Shown here piece after piece: positions 9,640 through 21,282 of a DNA stretch of 64,000 nt (the first letter of the stretch is position 1; every line of letters starts with the position of its first letter). Location: positions 48,349,378 to 48,413,377 of the forward strand of contig OW388300.1 in the NCBI GenBank assembly GCA_936450465.1, written 5' to 3'. The position numbers and the translations under genes are program-made. Under the pieces are notes generated by a model, which saw only the letters and a list, made by a program, of their open reading frames with translations, was not told the DNA's origin and ran no database searches. The DNA is from Gibbula magus (taxonomy: Eukaryota > Mollusca > Gastropoda > Trochida > Trochidae).

Positions 9640-12021
9640 TGAATAGATACAACTGGTAGTTATATATGGTATCCCTTCAGACGAGATAGTATATGGAATA
9701 GATCCAACTGGAAGATATATGGTATCCCTTCAGACGATATAGTATATAGAAAAGATACAACTTGTAGATATACGGTATCCCTTCAGACGAGATGGTATAT
9801 GGAATAAATACAACTGGTAGATATATGGTATCCCTTCAGACGATATAGTATATAGAATAGATACAACTTGTAGATATACGGTATCCCTTCAGACGATATA
9901 GTATATAGAATAGATACAACTGGTAGATATATGGTATCCTTTCAGACGAGATAGTATATAGAATAGATACAACTGGTAGATATATGGCATCCCTTCAGAC
10001 GATATAGTATATAGAATAGATACAACTGGTAGATATACGGTATCCCTTTAGACGATATAGTATATAGAATAGATACAACTGGTAGATATATGGTATCTCT
10101 TCAGACGAGATAGTATATAGAATAGATACAACTGGTAGATATATGGCATCCCTTCAGACGATATAGTATATAGAATAGATACAACTGGTAGATATACGGT
10201 ATCCCTTTAGACGATATAGTATATAGAATAGATACAACTGGTAGATATATGGTATCTCTTCAGACGAGATAGTACATGGAATAGATACAACTGGTAGATA
10301 TATGGCATCCCTTCAGACGACATAGTATATAGAATAGATACAACTGGTAGATATATGGTATCCCTTCAGACGATATAGTATATAGAATAGATACAACTGG
10401 TAGATATACGGTATCCCTTCAGACGAGATAGTACATGGAATAGATACAACTGGTAGATATACGGCATCCCTTCAGACGATATAGTATAATAGATACAACT
10501 GGTAGATATATGGCATCCCTTCAGACGAGATAGTACATGGAATAGATACAACTAGTAGATATACGGTATCGCTTCAGACGATATAGTATATAGAATAGAT
10601 ACAACTGGTAGATATACGGCATCCCTTCAGACGATATAGTATATAGAATAGATACAACTGGTAGATATATGGTATCCCTTCAGACGATATAGTATATAGA
10701 ATAGATACAACTGGTAGAAATACAGTATCCCTTCAGACGAGATAGTATATACAATAGATACAACTGGTAGAGATATGGTATCCCTTCAGACGATATAGTA
10801 TATTTAATAGATACAACTGGTAGATATACGGCATCCCTTCAGACGAGATAGTATATAGAATAGATACAACTGGTAGATATGGCATCCCTTCAGACGAGAT
10901 AGTATATGGAATACATACAACTAGTAGATATACGGTATCCCTTCAGACGAGATAGTATATACAATAGTAGAAACTGGTAGATATACGGTATCCCTTCAGA
11001 CGAGATAGTATATACAATAGATACAACTGGTAAATATACGGTATCCCTTCAGACGAGATAGTATATACAATAGATACAACTGGTAGATATACGGTATCCC
11101 TTCAGACGAGATAGTATATGGAATAGATCCAACTGGTAGATATACGGTATCCCTTCAGCCGATATAGTATAATAGATACAACTGGTAGATATACGGTATC
11201 TCTTCAGACGAGATAGGATATACAATAGGTACAACTGGTAGATATATGGTATCCCTTCAGACGAGATAGTATATACAATAGATACAACTTGTAGATATAC
11301 GGTATCCCTTCAGACGAGATAGGATATACAATATATACAACTGGTAGATATACGGTATCCCTTTAGACGAGATAGTATATACAATAGATACAACTGGTAG
11401 ATATACGGTATCCCTTCAGACGAGATAGTATATACAATAGATACAACTTGTAGAAATACGGTATCCCTTCAGACGAGATAGTATATACAATAGATACAAC
11501 TGGTAGATATACGGTATCCCTTCAGACGAGATAGTATATACAATAGATACAACTGGTAGATATACGGTATCCCTTCAGACGAGATAGTATATACAATAGA
11601 TACAACTTGTAGATATACGGTATCCCTTCAGACGATATAGTATATAGAATAGATACAACTGGTAGATATACGGTATCCCTTCAGACGAGATAGTATATAC
11701 AATAGTAGAAACTGGTAGATATACGGTATCCCTTCAGACGAGATAGTATATACAATAGATACAACTTGTAGATATACGGTATCCCTTCAGACGAGATAGG
11801 ATATACAATAGATACAACTGGTAGATATACGGTATCCCTTCAGACGAGATAGTATATACAATAGATACAACTGGTAGATATACGGTATCCCTTCAGACGA
11901 GATAATATATACAATAGATACAACTTGTAGAAATACGGTATCCCTTCAGACGAGATAGTATATACAATAGATACAACTGGTAGATATACGGTATCCCTTC
12001 AGACGAGATAGTATATACAAT
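9640..12021. repeat. Satellite array, 53-bp unit, about 45 copies
   Basis: Unit: AGACGAGATAGTATATAC, AATAGATACAACTGGTAG, ATATACGGTATCCCTTC, 53 bp. Variants are GATATAGTATATAGAATAG (common on the left), GAGATAGTACATGGAATAG and GAGATAGTATATACAATAG (dominant on the right). Left part: a three-unit order (TATGGTATC, TATGGCATC, TACGGTATCCCTTTAG) recurs at about 9936, 10095 and 10250. Right part: ACTTGTAGAAATACGG at about 11447 and 11925, and the ACTTGTAG plus GATAGGATATAC pair at about 11288 and 11765, indicate a nine-unit (about 477-bp) order. Open frames here only restate the repeat. Confidence 0.95.
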
Positions 12022-12470
12022 TGCTTCTTTTTCTGATTATATATGATAGCGGGTTTCAATACAAACATCATTATTGAGATCAAAAGGAGAATTAAAAATA
12101 CGTAATGCATGCTCAACATTTTGAATGTTATATTTATTTTTAAATGGGATACTGAACGTAACTTTACTAGACAAAAAAAAGGGATTTCTGCATATTTTTG
12201 CTTGGACAGCACCCAAATAATGATAACTGGTTCATCGTTTATTATTTACTTTTTGTTTCATTCATTCTCTTAAGTTAGCGTTTGTTATCATATCTTTTAA
12301 ATGAATGTAGATTTAACAGTTTTGATTGAAGACCCTTAATCCCGACGATTAGATCGTCCCTTGTTCGGACTGTGACCCATCTCCAACAAGGTATACTAAC
12401 GATTCTTGTTAACAAGTACATTACGCAAGGCAAGATTGGTACATTTCAACTTGAGAATAGCAGGACTATG
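12022..12470. other. Spacer after the 53-bp satellite, no gene
   Basis: AT-rich and unique-looking. A minus-strand frame of 88 codons runs into the satellite and is not supported. Confidence 0.45.
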
Positions 12471-12560
12471 CACGTACATATATGTACTGATGAAGACGTA
12501 AGCATATGCGCCGAAACGTCATGTATGTTCGCAATAAAAAAACGTTGTGCTTACTCCTCC
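12470..12560 (+). ncRNA. Hammerhead-ribozyme-like motif
   Basis: An intact core word CTGATGA (12487-12493) is followed after 19 bases by GAAA (12513-12516) and CGTCATG. A short stem II can be drawn (G95-C112, C97-G110, G98-C109, T99-G108, A100-T107 in 124xx/125xx numbering) with one mismatch. A candidate stem III pairs TATGCACG upstream with CGTCATG downstream with one bulge. AATAAAAAAA follows at 12533. Hammerheads are known in Penelope-like elements and retrozymes of molluscs. The stem I fit is poor, so self-cleavage is uncertain. Confidence 0.4.
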
Positions 12561-12597
12561 AACAGTTGATTATAAGAAGTTAACAACAAAACAGCAC

Positions 12598-12790
12598 AGC
12601 CAAATAAGGCGAAATGGTCGTGTGGTAAGCTGTTGGTACAGTCAATGCTGGCGATAGTTGCCTTACTCTGAGGGCGTGGGTTCGAATCCCGCATGGTACT
12701 CCGTCCGAAAAAGTACAAGAATTTAATTTGTACTATTGAAGGTAGTGTTATCCCAAATATAACCATGTTATATTTCTTCACTATCTAAAT
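12598..12790 (+). mobile_element. tRNA-derived SINE-like element
   Basis: GTGGGTTCGAATCCCGC at 12666-12683 is a near-perfect tRNA B box. About 60 bases upstream, ATGGTCGTGTGGTAAGC can serve as an A box. The order resembles a long-variable-arm tRNA (Leu or Ser class), but the cloverleaf is not intact, so I call it a SINE head and not a gene. The 3' boundary is uncertain. Confidence 0.6.
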
Positions 12791-13640
12791 GGCAAGTATT
12801 TCTAAAAACAGCACAGGATGAACAGGTCGACTGGCCGGATCCGCCCTTATCTCCTGTGCAGGTAAATCGTTTTGCCTTCCATATGTATACGACTTGTCCC
12901 TGCTTTGTCAACATACAATACTACACATGTTTGTTTCAAGTTGTTTATTGGAAGCTGCAAACCAGTTTTTGGTAAGATACATGCGAGTCCACCAGTATAA
13001 GGCATAATTAATGTAAGTAAAAGAGACCTGGAAATATGTAAGATAAGTATATGGAGAGTTTGTACATGGCGATCATTGTCCCGTTGATAATCATTTAAAA
13101 TAGCAAAACTATAAAAGAAAGGATGATTAACGTGCGAGTTGATACACACTTTAGTGAGGGACGACTAAATACATTTTGTGAAAACATTAAACCATCATTT
13201 GTAACAAAACCAAATGTCCACGTGTAACACATAACGGATACTTTTCTTTCGGAAACGAGTTCTATATTACTTTATGAAAGGATGTAGAAGGTACGTGTAC
13301 ACGTAAACTAGAAATATTGAAAGGTTTATAGTTTGTAATAGTTTGCAACGAGGATATGTGACCATTTTTGAAGGACAATGTGTTTGTTTATAAAATCAAT
13401 TAAGCATTTGTCATGGCAAGTAAATGGAATATATTGTGTTCTTAAAAGTAAGAAATCATTGTGAAAGTGAAAGAGTTTGATTACGAGGGTCTACAATTGT
13501 TGTTGTTGACAGGAAAAGTGACAAAGTGATGAAAGTTATGGTTGTGAAAGGGACATTATATTACACTTCTTTGCTCAGTAGCAAGTGCTTGATTCGGAAA
13601 GGTGAAGCTTTTTAATTACAGGGATAGCTATATTTTAAAA
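12791..13640. other. Spacer, no gene supported
   Basis: A 100-codon minus-strand frame at 12847-13149 shows no motif, splice context or second copy. Nothing else stands out. Confidence 0.45.
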
Positions 13641-13644
13641 AAGT

Positions 13645-13669
13645 AATGGGGGGGGGGGGGGGGGGGGTG
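13645..13669. repeat. Poly-G tract
   Basis: Some 22 or more consecutive G on the plus strand; length likely polymorphic and assembly-sensitive. It could form a G-quadruplex. Confidence 0.9.
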
Positions 13670-14730
13670 AATTAACCATAGTGTATATTTTCAAACATCA
13701 CAATCAAAACGGATACATTTATCGTGTGTGAGGCGGGATATACAATCGTTGTAAAAAGGGTATAGTGATGATGTTTTCGTGCGTTTGGATATACAATTTA
13801 AAAAGGAAATATCGATGAAGGGACCTTGCTACGGGACATAGAAATGAATAAAAATGGTAAAGCGATGAAGTTTCGTGCGAGATGAATGTTCGTTTGCGAT
13901 AAAGCTGAGGTATAAAGAGTTGCATATATAAACATTCTACTACTGTCCATGAATTCCAACATTGGGGAGGTGAAATACAACATGGCCGAGTAAACGGGTG
14001 GAGTTAGTGACTGTACATATCTACATGTGGCTTCAGCCAGGTGGTTGGTGATCATGAGAATAACACACTATGAAACTACAGCACACATCGCACTCACGGT
14101 ATGATTCGGGTTTCACAACACTGTCTTCATTAAGTACAATATTTGATAGGTACGATGATGATATCAATTTGATAGAACATAAACTGACAACATGAGACAG
14201 CAAAGGAAACAACAAAATAATTCTGCTAATTTCATTTAAATGAAATAACAGCACACAATGAAAATGTATATGGGCATTCAAGTAAAGGTTGTTTTTGTCT
14301 GTCATCAATAATTGTAATTTCAAATCATTTAGTTGGGTTTTGATTCAGAAGAACGATCTCTTACTTATTAAATTAAATTTAATCAGCCTTCATACACGTG
14401 TTTTACTTTCTTGAGCAATGTTGTTTGACAGACAGACTTGATGTTTTTGGAAACTTGATCACTGATTACTTAATGAATCACAATATGTGGTTTTATTTCA
14501 ATTTATCTATCCTTCCTTCGCAGTTAAACCATACTTTACTGTATACTACATTGATGTTACCTACATTTGATTAAAAAAGTTATGTACGTCCAACATAGGT
14601 AGCAAATTATAAAAGTCTATAGTATCAGATAATGCTCTAAAAACATAATGTTCAATACATTAGGAGACGTGAGGACATGTATAATACTTGTGCCAAATGG
14701 AGAACGTTGTATTTGTCCTTCCCATGTCAA
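13670..14730. other. Spacer with overlapping chance frames, no gene supported
   Basis: Minus-strand frames at 13719-13925, 13798-14055 and 14033-14323 overlap each other in different frames without splice signals or motifs. No repeat family recognised. Confidence 0.45.
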
Positions 14731-14734
14731 CAAT

Positions 14735-14800
14735 TGTTTGCTCATTCGGTTGAATCAGGAGGCCAAGGTTCGAATCCCGCCAGCAGCTCGAAAATGTTGC
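14735..14800 (+). repeat. tRNA-like SINE fragment
   Basis: AAGGTTCGAATCCCGCC at 14765-14781 matches the tRNA B box. GCTCATTCGGTTGAATC just upstream could be a shortened A-box region. There is no intact anticodon arm. Confidence 0.5.
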
Positions 14801-15500
14801 ATGTTTTAGATAACTGTTCTACATACAGTCAGGTTTTGACGCAATTTTACACTGAATAACGACGTAGCATCACACAAGCCAAAGCCAATGCTCACAGGTT
14901 TCAACGCAATGCATAGCCACAATGGCTCTATGTTGAAACAGAAGACCAGCATAGGCTTAACTTTGTGTGTCATCCCAATATACGCACAAAACAATAACAC
15001 GGTGGCCATTTTATATGCCCTTCGTATATCCATAATTTTAGTGCGACTTGTATATTTTAATTCTGATTCCATGTTTGTGTAATGCACGCAGCAAGATAAA
15101 CAAACTTCTAAAGCGTTTGCCCTACGGATATAGAAAACATTAGAACAATCCCAAACCCCCATAGCATACCAATTGTGTTTATACCAGTTCATGGTAAGAC
15201 CAGCTTATCTGTCCTCTGCTCCAGCAAGGTAGAAGAAGCCATCAACACACCTGGGTGTGTAGGAGTGTGGACTGGATCGATAACAATCTATTGTATCTGC
15301 GAGTATTCAGAGCTATTGTCTATATATGGCTTACCGATTCTGCCTGTACGTTGTCATAAAGAATTCATGCTGCCTTTAGAAAGCTAAGTTAGTTTACATA
15401 CTGTTCACTCGTACGCTACATTGTGCAGCACGCTGGTTTCAAATGTCTGACATGGACGTCAACTGTAAAGCATCACAAGTGCAGGCGAGGCTGTGGGTAA
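14801..15500. other. Spacer, no gene supported
   Basis: The 128-codon minus frame at 14806-15192 and the plus frames on top of it have no recognised motif. Cys and Met content and mixed hydrophobicity do not suggest a domain. Confidence 0.45.
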
Positions 15501-15546
15501 CTGTGGCCGGGAAGGGAAGGTTCATCCTTGGTCACAGTTACAGCGG
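15500..15546. repeat. Hairpin of about 12 bp
   Basis: GTAACTGTGGCC and GGTCACAGTTAC are near-complementary around a loop that itself contains AAGG...CCTT. An isolated stem-loop; no terminator-like or RNA-gene context. Confidence 0.45.
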
Positions 15547-17893
15547 GAGTCACTCTGTATTGAAGTTACTGCTTGAAAACTAAAGAATGAATTTTTATCT
15601 GAAAAACTTTTTAAAGATATTTTCAATCTCCATTTACTCTGTAGAAGCCCTTTGACAGATCGACGTCGATTGCAAGAATTTCAAGAAAATGATAATTTCT
15701 GAAAAACCTACAACGATCAGACCACAAATGAAAGCTTGTACGAGCGATAAAGGCATCACCAAGGATCTTGTACTAATACTTTCAGGTGCTTCTCAGAGAA
15801 AGCATTTCCTTCATGTATACAAGAATGAAGTGTCAGGAAACCAAATTAAATGGTTATTATGATATACCTATACTGTAGTTAAGGTGACAAGACGACTAAA
15901 ACACTTGCTTAAAAATTAATTTCCATTGGTGCGTAATATACATGTCACGTGACAATTCTATTTCCAATGTATATGTTATAAAGTTTACTTTCTGGGAATT
16001 TCCCTTGAATGTATTTATTGTGTGGAATAACAGTCATGCCTGAATCAAACGTTAAATGAAACAAACTATGAATCGCCACTGTAACTAAAAAAAGGAGTAG
16101 GGTTATAGTTTACGTACAGGACTATCTCAAACATTTCCACAGCTTTGCTTTGATACTAGTCTGACAAATAAGCGTTGACTTAAGGTTCAGCGATAAAGCC
16201 CAAACAAATGCAAAACGTTTACAATTAAATTGAGAATACACTTTGCATAGATGGAATTAGTTTTTGTCAAAACATGAAAAAACTGTAAATAAGACTGATC
16301 TATTCACGCGTATAACTATTTAAACAGAAACATTGTTGCTAATCCATGCATAACGTAAATGAAAACAACATACGTTTTCGAAAATGTTTAAAGACATACA
16401 AAAAACAATATCAACCAATGCAAAACTTCAACAACACAAGTACTTTGACAAGCCTACAATTTCCACAACAGTTGCACCCAAATTGTTTATTAACCTACAT
16501 CTGATTACACTACAAACTATCTGTTTTCGAATCTTTGGGGTTTACTTTTGTACCATTCTGAACTGATATGGAAGGTTTATCTAATGACCAACTTGTTGCA
16601 AATGCGCCACAATGAACCATTTCTCTTCAGACTGATTGCATGGTGGCCTGTTAAATGGTTCAAAGTTATCCACAATTGCATGTACTCATATTAACCGCGG
16701 CGAAGTTTTGTCATGAAAACATTATCCAAGGGAACGCTTTCGGCAGATGGTTGGAGAATGTGGCTTCTTAGGGACTTCTCTTTATAAACCATACCTGCTA
16801 ACTCATGCCCTAGGCAAACAAGTCACTTGATTGGCCACAAAGCCAGAGTTACAAGGTAAAATATGGTTCGCTAACACAATTCTTAAATGAAGGACGTAAG
16901 CAGATTATTAGATCCATTTCAGAAGGATCGAAACATAAATCGATGTGGCTTTCGATTTGCTTACACTAATCAAGGACGGATAATATGAGTACGAATGTTA
17001 ACTGATGTACAATAAATTATAATGTATAAGATCACAATATTAAGCGCTGGGGTACCAATGAAGCATCTAAATTAAAAAAATTATTAAAGAGGAGGATTGG
17101 CCATGTGATGACACGAAGTTCTTATGGCAATTTAATTAAAGATTTCAAGTTCCTATTTACGAGTAAGAGAAATTTGATTAAAACTGGATTCGTAGATAAA
17201 TAATTAGCTCGCTATAAGCTAGGTCGCTATTCATTCTTCTCACGTGATAACATCACTCTCACAAGAAGCATCATGGAGAACAATGTTTTAAAAGTCTAAA
17301 AGTTTAAAAGTATAATTTATGAAAAGATATAATAACGTGCTTATTGATTCAGTTTTTGTCATTATATATAGTAGTACATATTATATTGAAAGTAACGATG
17401 ATGGAAAGAAGACTTGGGTCATGGGTTATCAAGGAAGCCTCATTTGTGTTTTATCAAAGTATCTGCGACATCGAAGGTTTCACGTATACAGCGAATACAA
17501 AGTATGTTAATTAAGATAATACACATATTGGTGCGAATCAGCAGTACGAAATTAACATGATTGGATACGAACAATACTGTAGTAATGATAAAGCCATAGA
17601 AACATGATATATTAACATTATTTAAATGTGTTAAAGTGAAAAAATGTATTTACACAATTACTGACCGTGTGTATTAAGTGAGTTCCCTGAAAAGTGCAGG
17701 AATATTTAAGAAAAATATTAACAGGCATGTCATATATTAACAATCATGGCTGTGCCATTAACAATGGTTCGAACTCTGATTCTACCAAGATTCTCTTCAT
17801 CGTCTCTCACATGGTCACAATCTTGTCCGGTTGCATTGAAAATGGAAACACCCCCACATCCGTATTCTTGAATTGTGGGCATCTATACTGTTC
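15547..17893. other. Long AT-rich spacer, no gene supported
   Basis: No repeat from elsewhere in the window and no coding signal beyond chance frames of about 60-70 codons. It may be 3' flank of the minus-strand exon at 17894-18274. No canonical AATAAA on the minus strand was seen within about 250 bases after that exon's stop. Confidence 0.4.
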
Positions 17894-18274
17894 TCAAACA
17901 TAAAACTCTGGTTCACGTCTAACTTTAAGTTGAATTGAGGTGTCAGCCGGAAGCAGTTGCTCCGTCGTGTCACACGAATCAAACAAATCCTCCTCATCCT
18001 CCTTACGTCTGTTCTTGGACACACGTCCTGAGCTTGCCTTGGCTCTGCACTGTATCACAATATACACCAGACAGGCGATAATTACTATACTACCTATTAC
18101 TATGACAACTGACAACTTGATCTCTGCGAGGACATGTTTATCCCTGACGATGAGGTGATGATATCGATAGATAGTCGATGGGGTACCTGCCTCATCCTGC
18201 ACGTCCCGACCCATCATCCTGAACACTATCTTAGATCCTTGGGCAGCCACACACCCATTAATGGAACTCACACT
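17894..18274 (-). CDS. Candidate terminal exon of a single-pass membrane protein
   Basis: Best coding candidate in the window. The frame is open from a stop at 18275-18277 to TGA at 17894-17896, about 126 codons. Order: about 50 extracellular-like residues (GCVAAQGSKIVFRMMGRD, then STIYRYHHLIVRDK), a 21-residue hydrophobic helix at about residues 53-73 (LSVVIVIGSIVIIACL), a basic stop-transfer stretch (QCRAKASSGRVSKNRRK), an acidic patch (EDEEDLFDS), a dileucine-like TEQLL, and a C-terminal EFYV that could bind a class II PDZ domain. Type I topology follows from the basic residues after the helix. The first codon counted as a start is GTG, so this is probably an exon and not a whole gene. A modest 3' splice site (CCTTTGCTGAAG) lies just upstream. 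Frames immediately upstream are also partly open but interrupted by TGA, so a decayed gene is possible. Family not recognised. Confidence 0.45.
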   Translation of the reverse strand, partial: SVSSINGCVAAQGSKIVFRMMGRDVQDEAGTPSTIYRYHHLIVRDKHVLAEIKLSVVIVIGSIVIIACLVYIVIQCRAKASSGRVSKNRRKEDEEDLFDSCDTTEQLLPADTSIQLKVRREPEFYV

Positions 18275-18660
18275 TCAGCAAAGGTTAATGCTCCAGCACC
18301 TCTTGCACAAATATGGAAGACATTCACACGAACATATCACTGCTTGAATGGTTGTAAATCCACACCAACAGTAAACGTATCCATAAGGAAGGGACAGGAA
18401 TTAAAGGATTAACTTGAAGAGGAATCTTTTGAGAATTGCGTGCTACCAGTCGGTCACATATCACACACCAAGGATAATTCTCACACCAGACTCAATGGGA
18501 TTGATAGGTATTGTGTTTCACATTTGAAAGGTTCGTAAAGACAAGGTAGAGTATTGATCCAGATTCGTGAGGAAGGATGTGCTTGACGAGGAATGAGTCC
18601 GCTTGTCAACGGATCATCTGCAAGTGCTGTCCTCATCTACTGCCTGTAATAAATAAAGGT
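18275..18660 (-). other. Flank of the membrane-protein exon, possible exon remnants
   Basis: On the minus strand TTTATTTATTACAG at about 18650 is a strong-looking 3' splice site. All three frames stop soon after it, although an ATG frame of about 49 codons (starting MRTALADDPLTSGLIP) follows and ends at TGA near a GTGTGAG. A Cys-rich frame (CWCGFTTIQAVICSCEC) lies between 18290 and 18380. These may be untranslated or decayed exons of the same gene. Confidence 0.2.
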
Positions 18661-18870
18661 CAACGTTATTTTCCCGATAAAATAACATTTATACAGAGAA
18701 GGTGTTTGGTCATGATGGATTTCGTCACGAATTTTATCATGATTAACTTTATCATGATGCCTATTATGCCGCTGATAATTAAGTAAATGTATTTACAGGA
18801 TTAATACATATCTTTAAACTTTACGTGATATATCGCCATCTGAAATTCCAGCCGAAATTCGCAAGTTTCA
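18661..18870. other. AT-rich spacer, no gene seen
   Basis: Holds a plus-strand frame with an internal Met/Ile-rich run (NFIMINFIMMPIMP) caused by repeated TTTATCATGAT words. Not supported as a gene. Confidence 0.45.
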
Positions 18871-18876
18871 CCGCAG

Positions 18877-19030
18877 TAAACAATGGTGTATTAGCTTGTA
18901 GTTAACACCCTAAATGTACTTGAACATACATAAATATAAAGGCTTTCTTCCTATAAACAATGGTGTTGTAGCTTGTAGTTAACACCCTAAATGTACTTGA
19001 ACAGACATAAATATAAAGGTGTTTCTTCCG
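18877..19030 (+). repeat. Tandem duplication of about 76 bp
   Basis: TAAACAATGGTGT, TAGCTTGTAGTTAACACC and CTAAATGTACTTGAACA with CATAAATATAAAGG occur twice in a row (starts about 18877 and 18954), nearly identical. A young local duplication. Confidence 0.9.
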
Positions 19031-19760
19031 ATGTAATGCATTGTGGGTACCTCTCTACAGGCATGTCCTTATAAAAAGCATTCAAAATCGTATTTCTTTT
19101 TTAACACTATTAAAATGTGCTGACGTTTCTTACGCAGTTGAATGTATGGCAGAGGTTGTTAACCAAAAGTAAGACCATGTCACATTTATTTACTGGCTTT
19201 AATGATTCAAAGCAACATTTTTGTTGAATAAATTATTAAAGAACTATTCGCTTTTAAACTTACGTCTATTAGCGTGAATGTAAGTTTGTGAAATGAAATA
19301 CAGCTTTATACTTATAATGAGTAATTAATATCGTTTTGTTAATGCTTGACAACTATTTAGGAACATTAGCCTTTAAGCAACTCGGCTTTCTGTTAAATAT
19401 TTATTAACCATCATAAAAGCGATGACTGCTTGTGAGAACAGCTCAAAATTGATTTGGCCAAAAGCTTCATAGTTGAAATATACCACATTCAATTCTTAAT
19501 ATGATATGACCTTTAAACACAATAATGAATAGTTGTATTTGTGACAGGTATGAGTGTTTTGGATCAACCTATTGTACAGCATATAAAGTGTATATACCAC
19601 CTACATGTAGTACCCATGCATGTCTTACAGCTGACACTACTTGAGAGTGAAGTGTTTCAATGTTAATTGCTTAGAAGCAGTTGATAGAGTTTCAATGAGG
19701 GAGATTGTGTGAAGTTCCCCTGGTTAGCTGGTAGCTACATCGAGACGTCATATGTTTGCA
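19031..19760. other. AT-rich spacer, no gene seen
   Basis: No supported feature. Confidence 0.5.
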
Positions 19761-19761
19761 G

Positions 19762-19965
19762 TGAAGGTGAGGTGAGTTAAGTTTTGGAGTAAACGCCGAT
19801 TTCAAGAGTATTTCACTTGTATCAAGGCTGAACATGATATTGAAAGAAGAAAGACCTCAACACAGTTTTGGCTATAAATTTCGAGTATCAGTTGAAACTA
19901 GCGAACCATGAGTGATAATGCACTGAAATTCAGCGTATGATTGCACCAGACTTCACTGTATACAC
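19762..19965 (+). mobile_element. Interspersed repeat R2 (gastropod GTGAGTT type), copy 1
   Basis: GTGAGGTGAGTTAAGTTTTGG, AACGCCGATTTCAAGAGTATT, TCACTTGTATCAAGGC match the 50348-50525 copy (GGTGAGTTGGGGTTTAACGC, TTTCGAGAGTATTTCACTT). Later words, AACCATGAGTG and CTGAAATTCAG, are also shared. The opening resembles an abundant gastropod repeat beginning gtgagtgagtttagttttacgccgc; that resemblance is from memory. Confidence 0.6.
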
Positions 19966-20555
19966 TGCAATGAAGATTTTGTCCATCCAGAGAGGTACCG
20001 ACAATTTGACCGTGATGTCCATTGATGTTTGTCCATGCCAATACCATACCTTTGTAATTTATGACTGTTTCCATAACATTTGACAGAAGCATTCATTGGT
20101 TCATCAAGACATAAGATTTTACGTAACAATTAGTCCATGTTTTAAATAAAGATGATCATGATGTAAAGGTAAGGTTCATTTAGTTGTCAAAGGTGACACC
20201 ATGACTATTATATGTACAGGGGGATTGAATTAGGATTACACAATATGTATTTATTATAGTCCTGTTTACGACATAATAGGTGTATTTATATATAGTTTTT
20301 ACTGTCTGTCCGTCCACCCCCGAAACATTTTCGTGAAAATCAAACGGGATACGCATATTAACCATCCCTAGATGTACCTTTTGAGGATGAAACCTACATG
20401 TGTATGACTGTCATGGACTGCAATGTGACTTCAACAGTGACTGACTATCTCCAAAAAAGTGTTGCCACTAACATGTTATTGAACCCTGCACCCTGACGTG
20501 GAAACAAGAAAGTTTATAAGTGCTTGCATTTTATCATTTGGTTAGAAGACGGTTA
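19966..20555. other. Spacer with a GTCCGTCC fragment, no gene
   Basis: TCTGTCCGTCCACCCCCG near 20307 followed by AGATGTACCTTTTG resembles an edge of a pearl/HINE-type element such as the one at 31532. Only a fragment is visible. Confidence 0.35.
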
Positions 20556-20559
20556 TCTG

Positions 20560-20870
20560 TGTGTAGCATTGCTTGCCAAATTGACAAAATGACCTGCACA
20601 TAAGGTCAATTAAAGTCGTCTCGTGTCTGCATAATCCTCCAAAATGTCACCAATTTTGAAGACATTGGGTGCTATGGTCCATGAGGTATTGCCTCATATA
20701 ACGGAACAGAGCAGGGGAGAAGAACGCTAAATACAAAGTCTCCTTTTCGGCGTTGCAGAGATGGACACTTAGCATTCTGGTATTATATAACTTTACACAT
20801 AGGTCAACAATAATAACCAAATGTGCTTTTTGGTGGTAAAGTTTTAAAAACACATATACTATATAAGAAA
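20560..20870 (-). repeat. Diverged fragment of the element edge seen at 32853-33000
   Basis: GTCACCAATTTTGAAGACAT, TGGGTGCTATGGTCCATGAG on the plus strand correspond to the reverse complement of 32940-32995 (GGTTCATGA, CTGGGTGCAACGG, AGACACTGGG). A decayed minus-strand copy; ends uncertain. Confidence 0.5.
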
Positions 20871-21216
20871 CGTCGCTACATATTAACAGGATATCAAACG
20901 AAATAATGATGTCGGAGAAACTAGATTTTGATTTATTTTACACATGGTTAGTAAACTTTAAGGTTCATACATTAGAGTATGACATATTTATATTATATGC
21001 CTATTCAAATACACTTGGGTGCTGAGATCGCTGTTTCAAATGTTCCCTTTGACTCCACTACATCTTCTAGTTAAGGAGATTCTCAAACGTCGATTTCTTA
21101 AAACGTGTGTTTCTCAGAAACATGAAGAGATAATGTTTTTAAAATTCACATTTAGTTTAGTTGGCGTCTGACGAAATTATGTAACACTGTTTCAGTCGCT
21201 TGTATCGTTTAATGAT
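20871..21216. other. AT-rich spacer, no gene seen
   Basis: No supported feature. Confidence 0.5.
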
Positions 21217-21218
21217 TG

Positions 21219-21281
<63 letters not shown>
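21217..21281. repeat. (AT)n microsatellite
   Basis: About 65 bp of alternating A and T with one interruption near 21241. Confidence 0.95.

Positions 21282-21282
<1 letters not shown>

Noticed and set aside
9640..12212. Open frames with YISTSCIYYI-type repeats
   Set aside because: Pure read-through of the 53-bp satellite; 53 is not a multiple of three and the frames are short and variant-dependent.
14806..15192. 128-codon minus-strand frame
   Set aside because: No domain, signal, splice site or paralogue; overlapped by plus-strand frames of similar length, as expected by chance.
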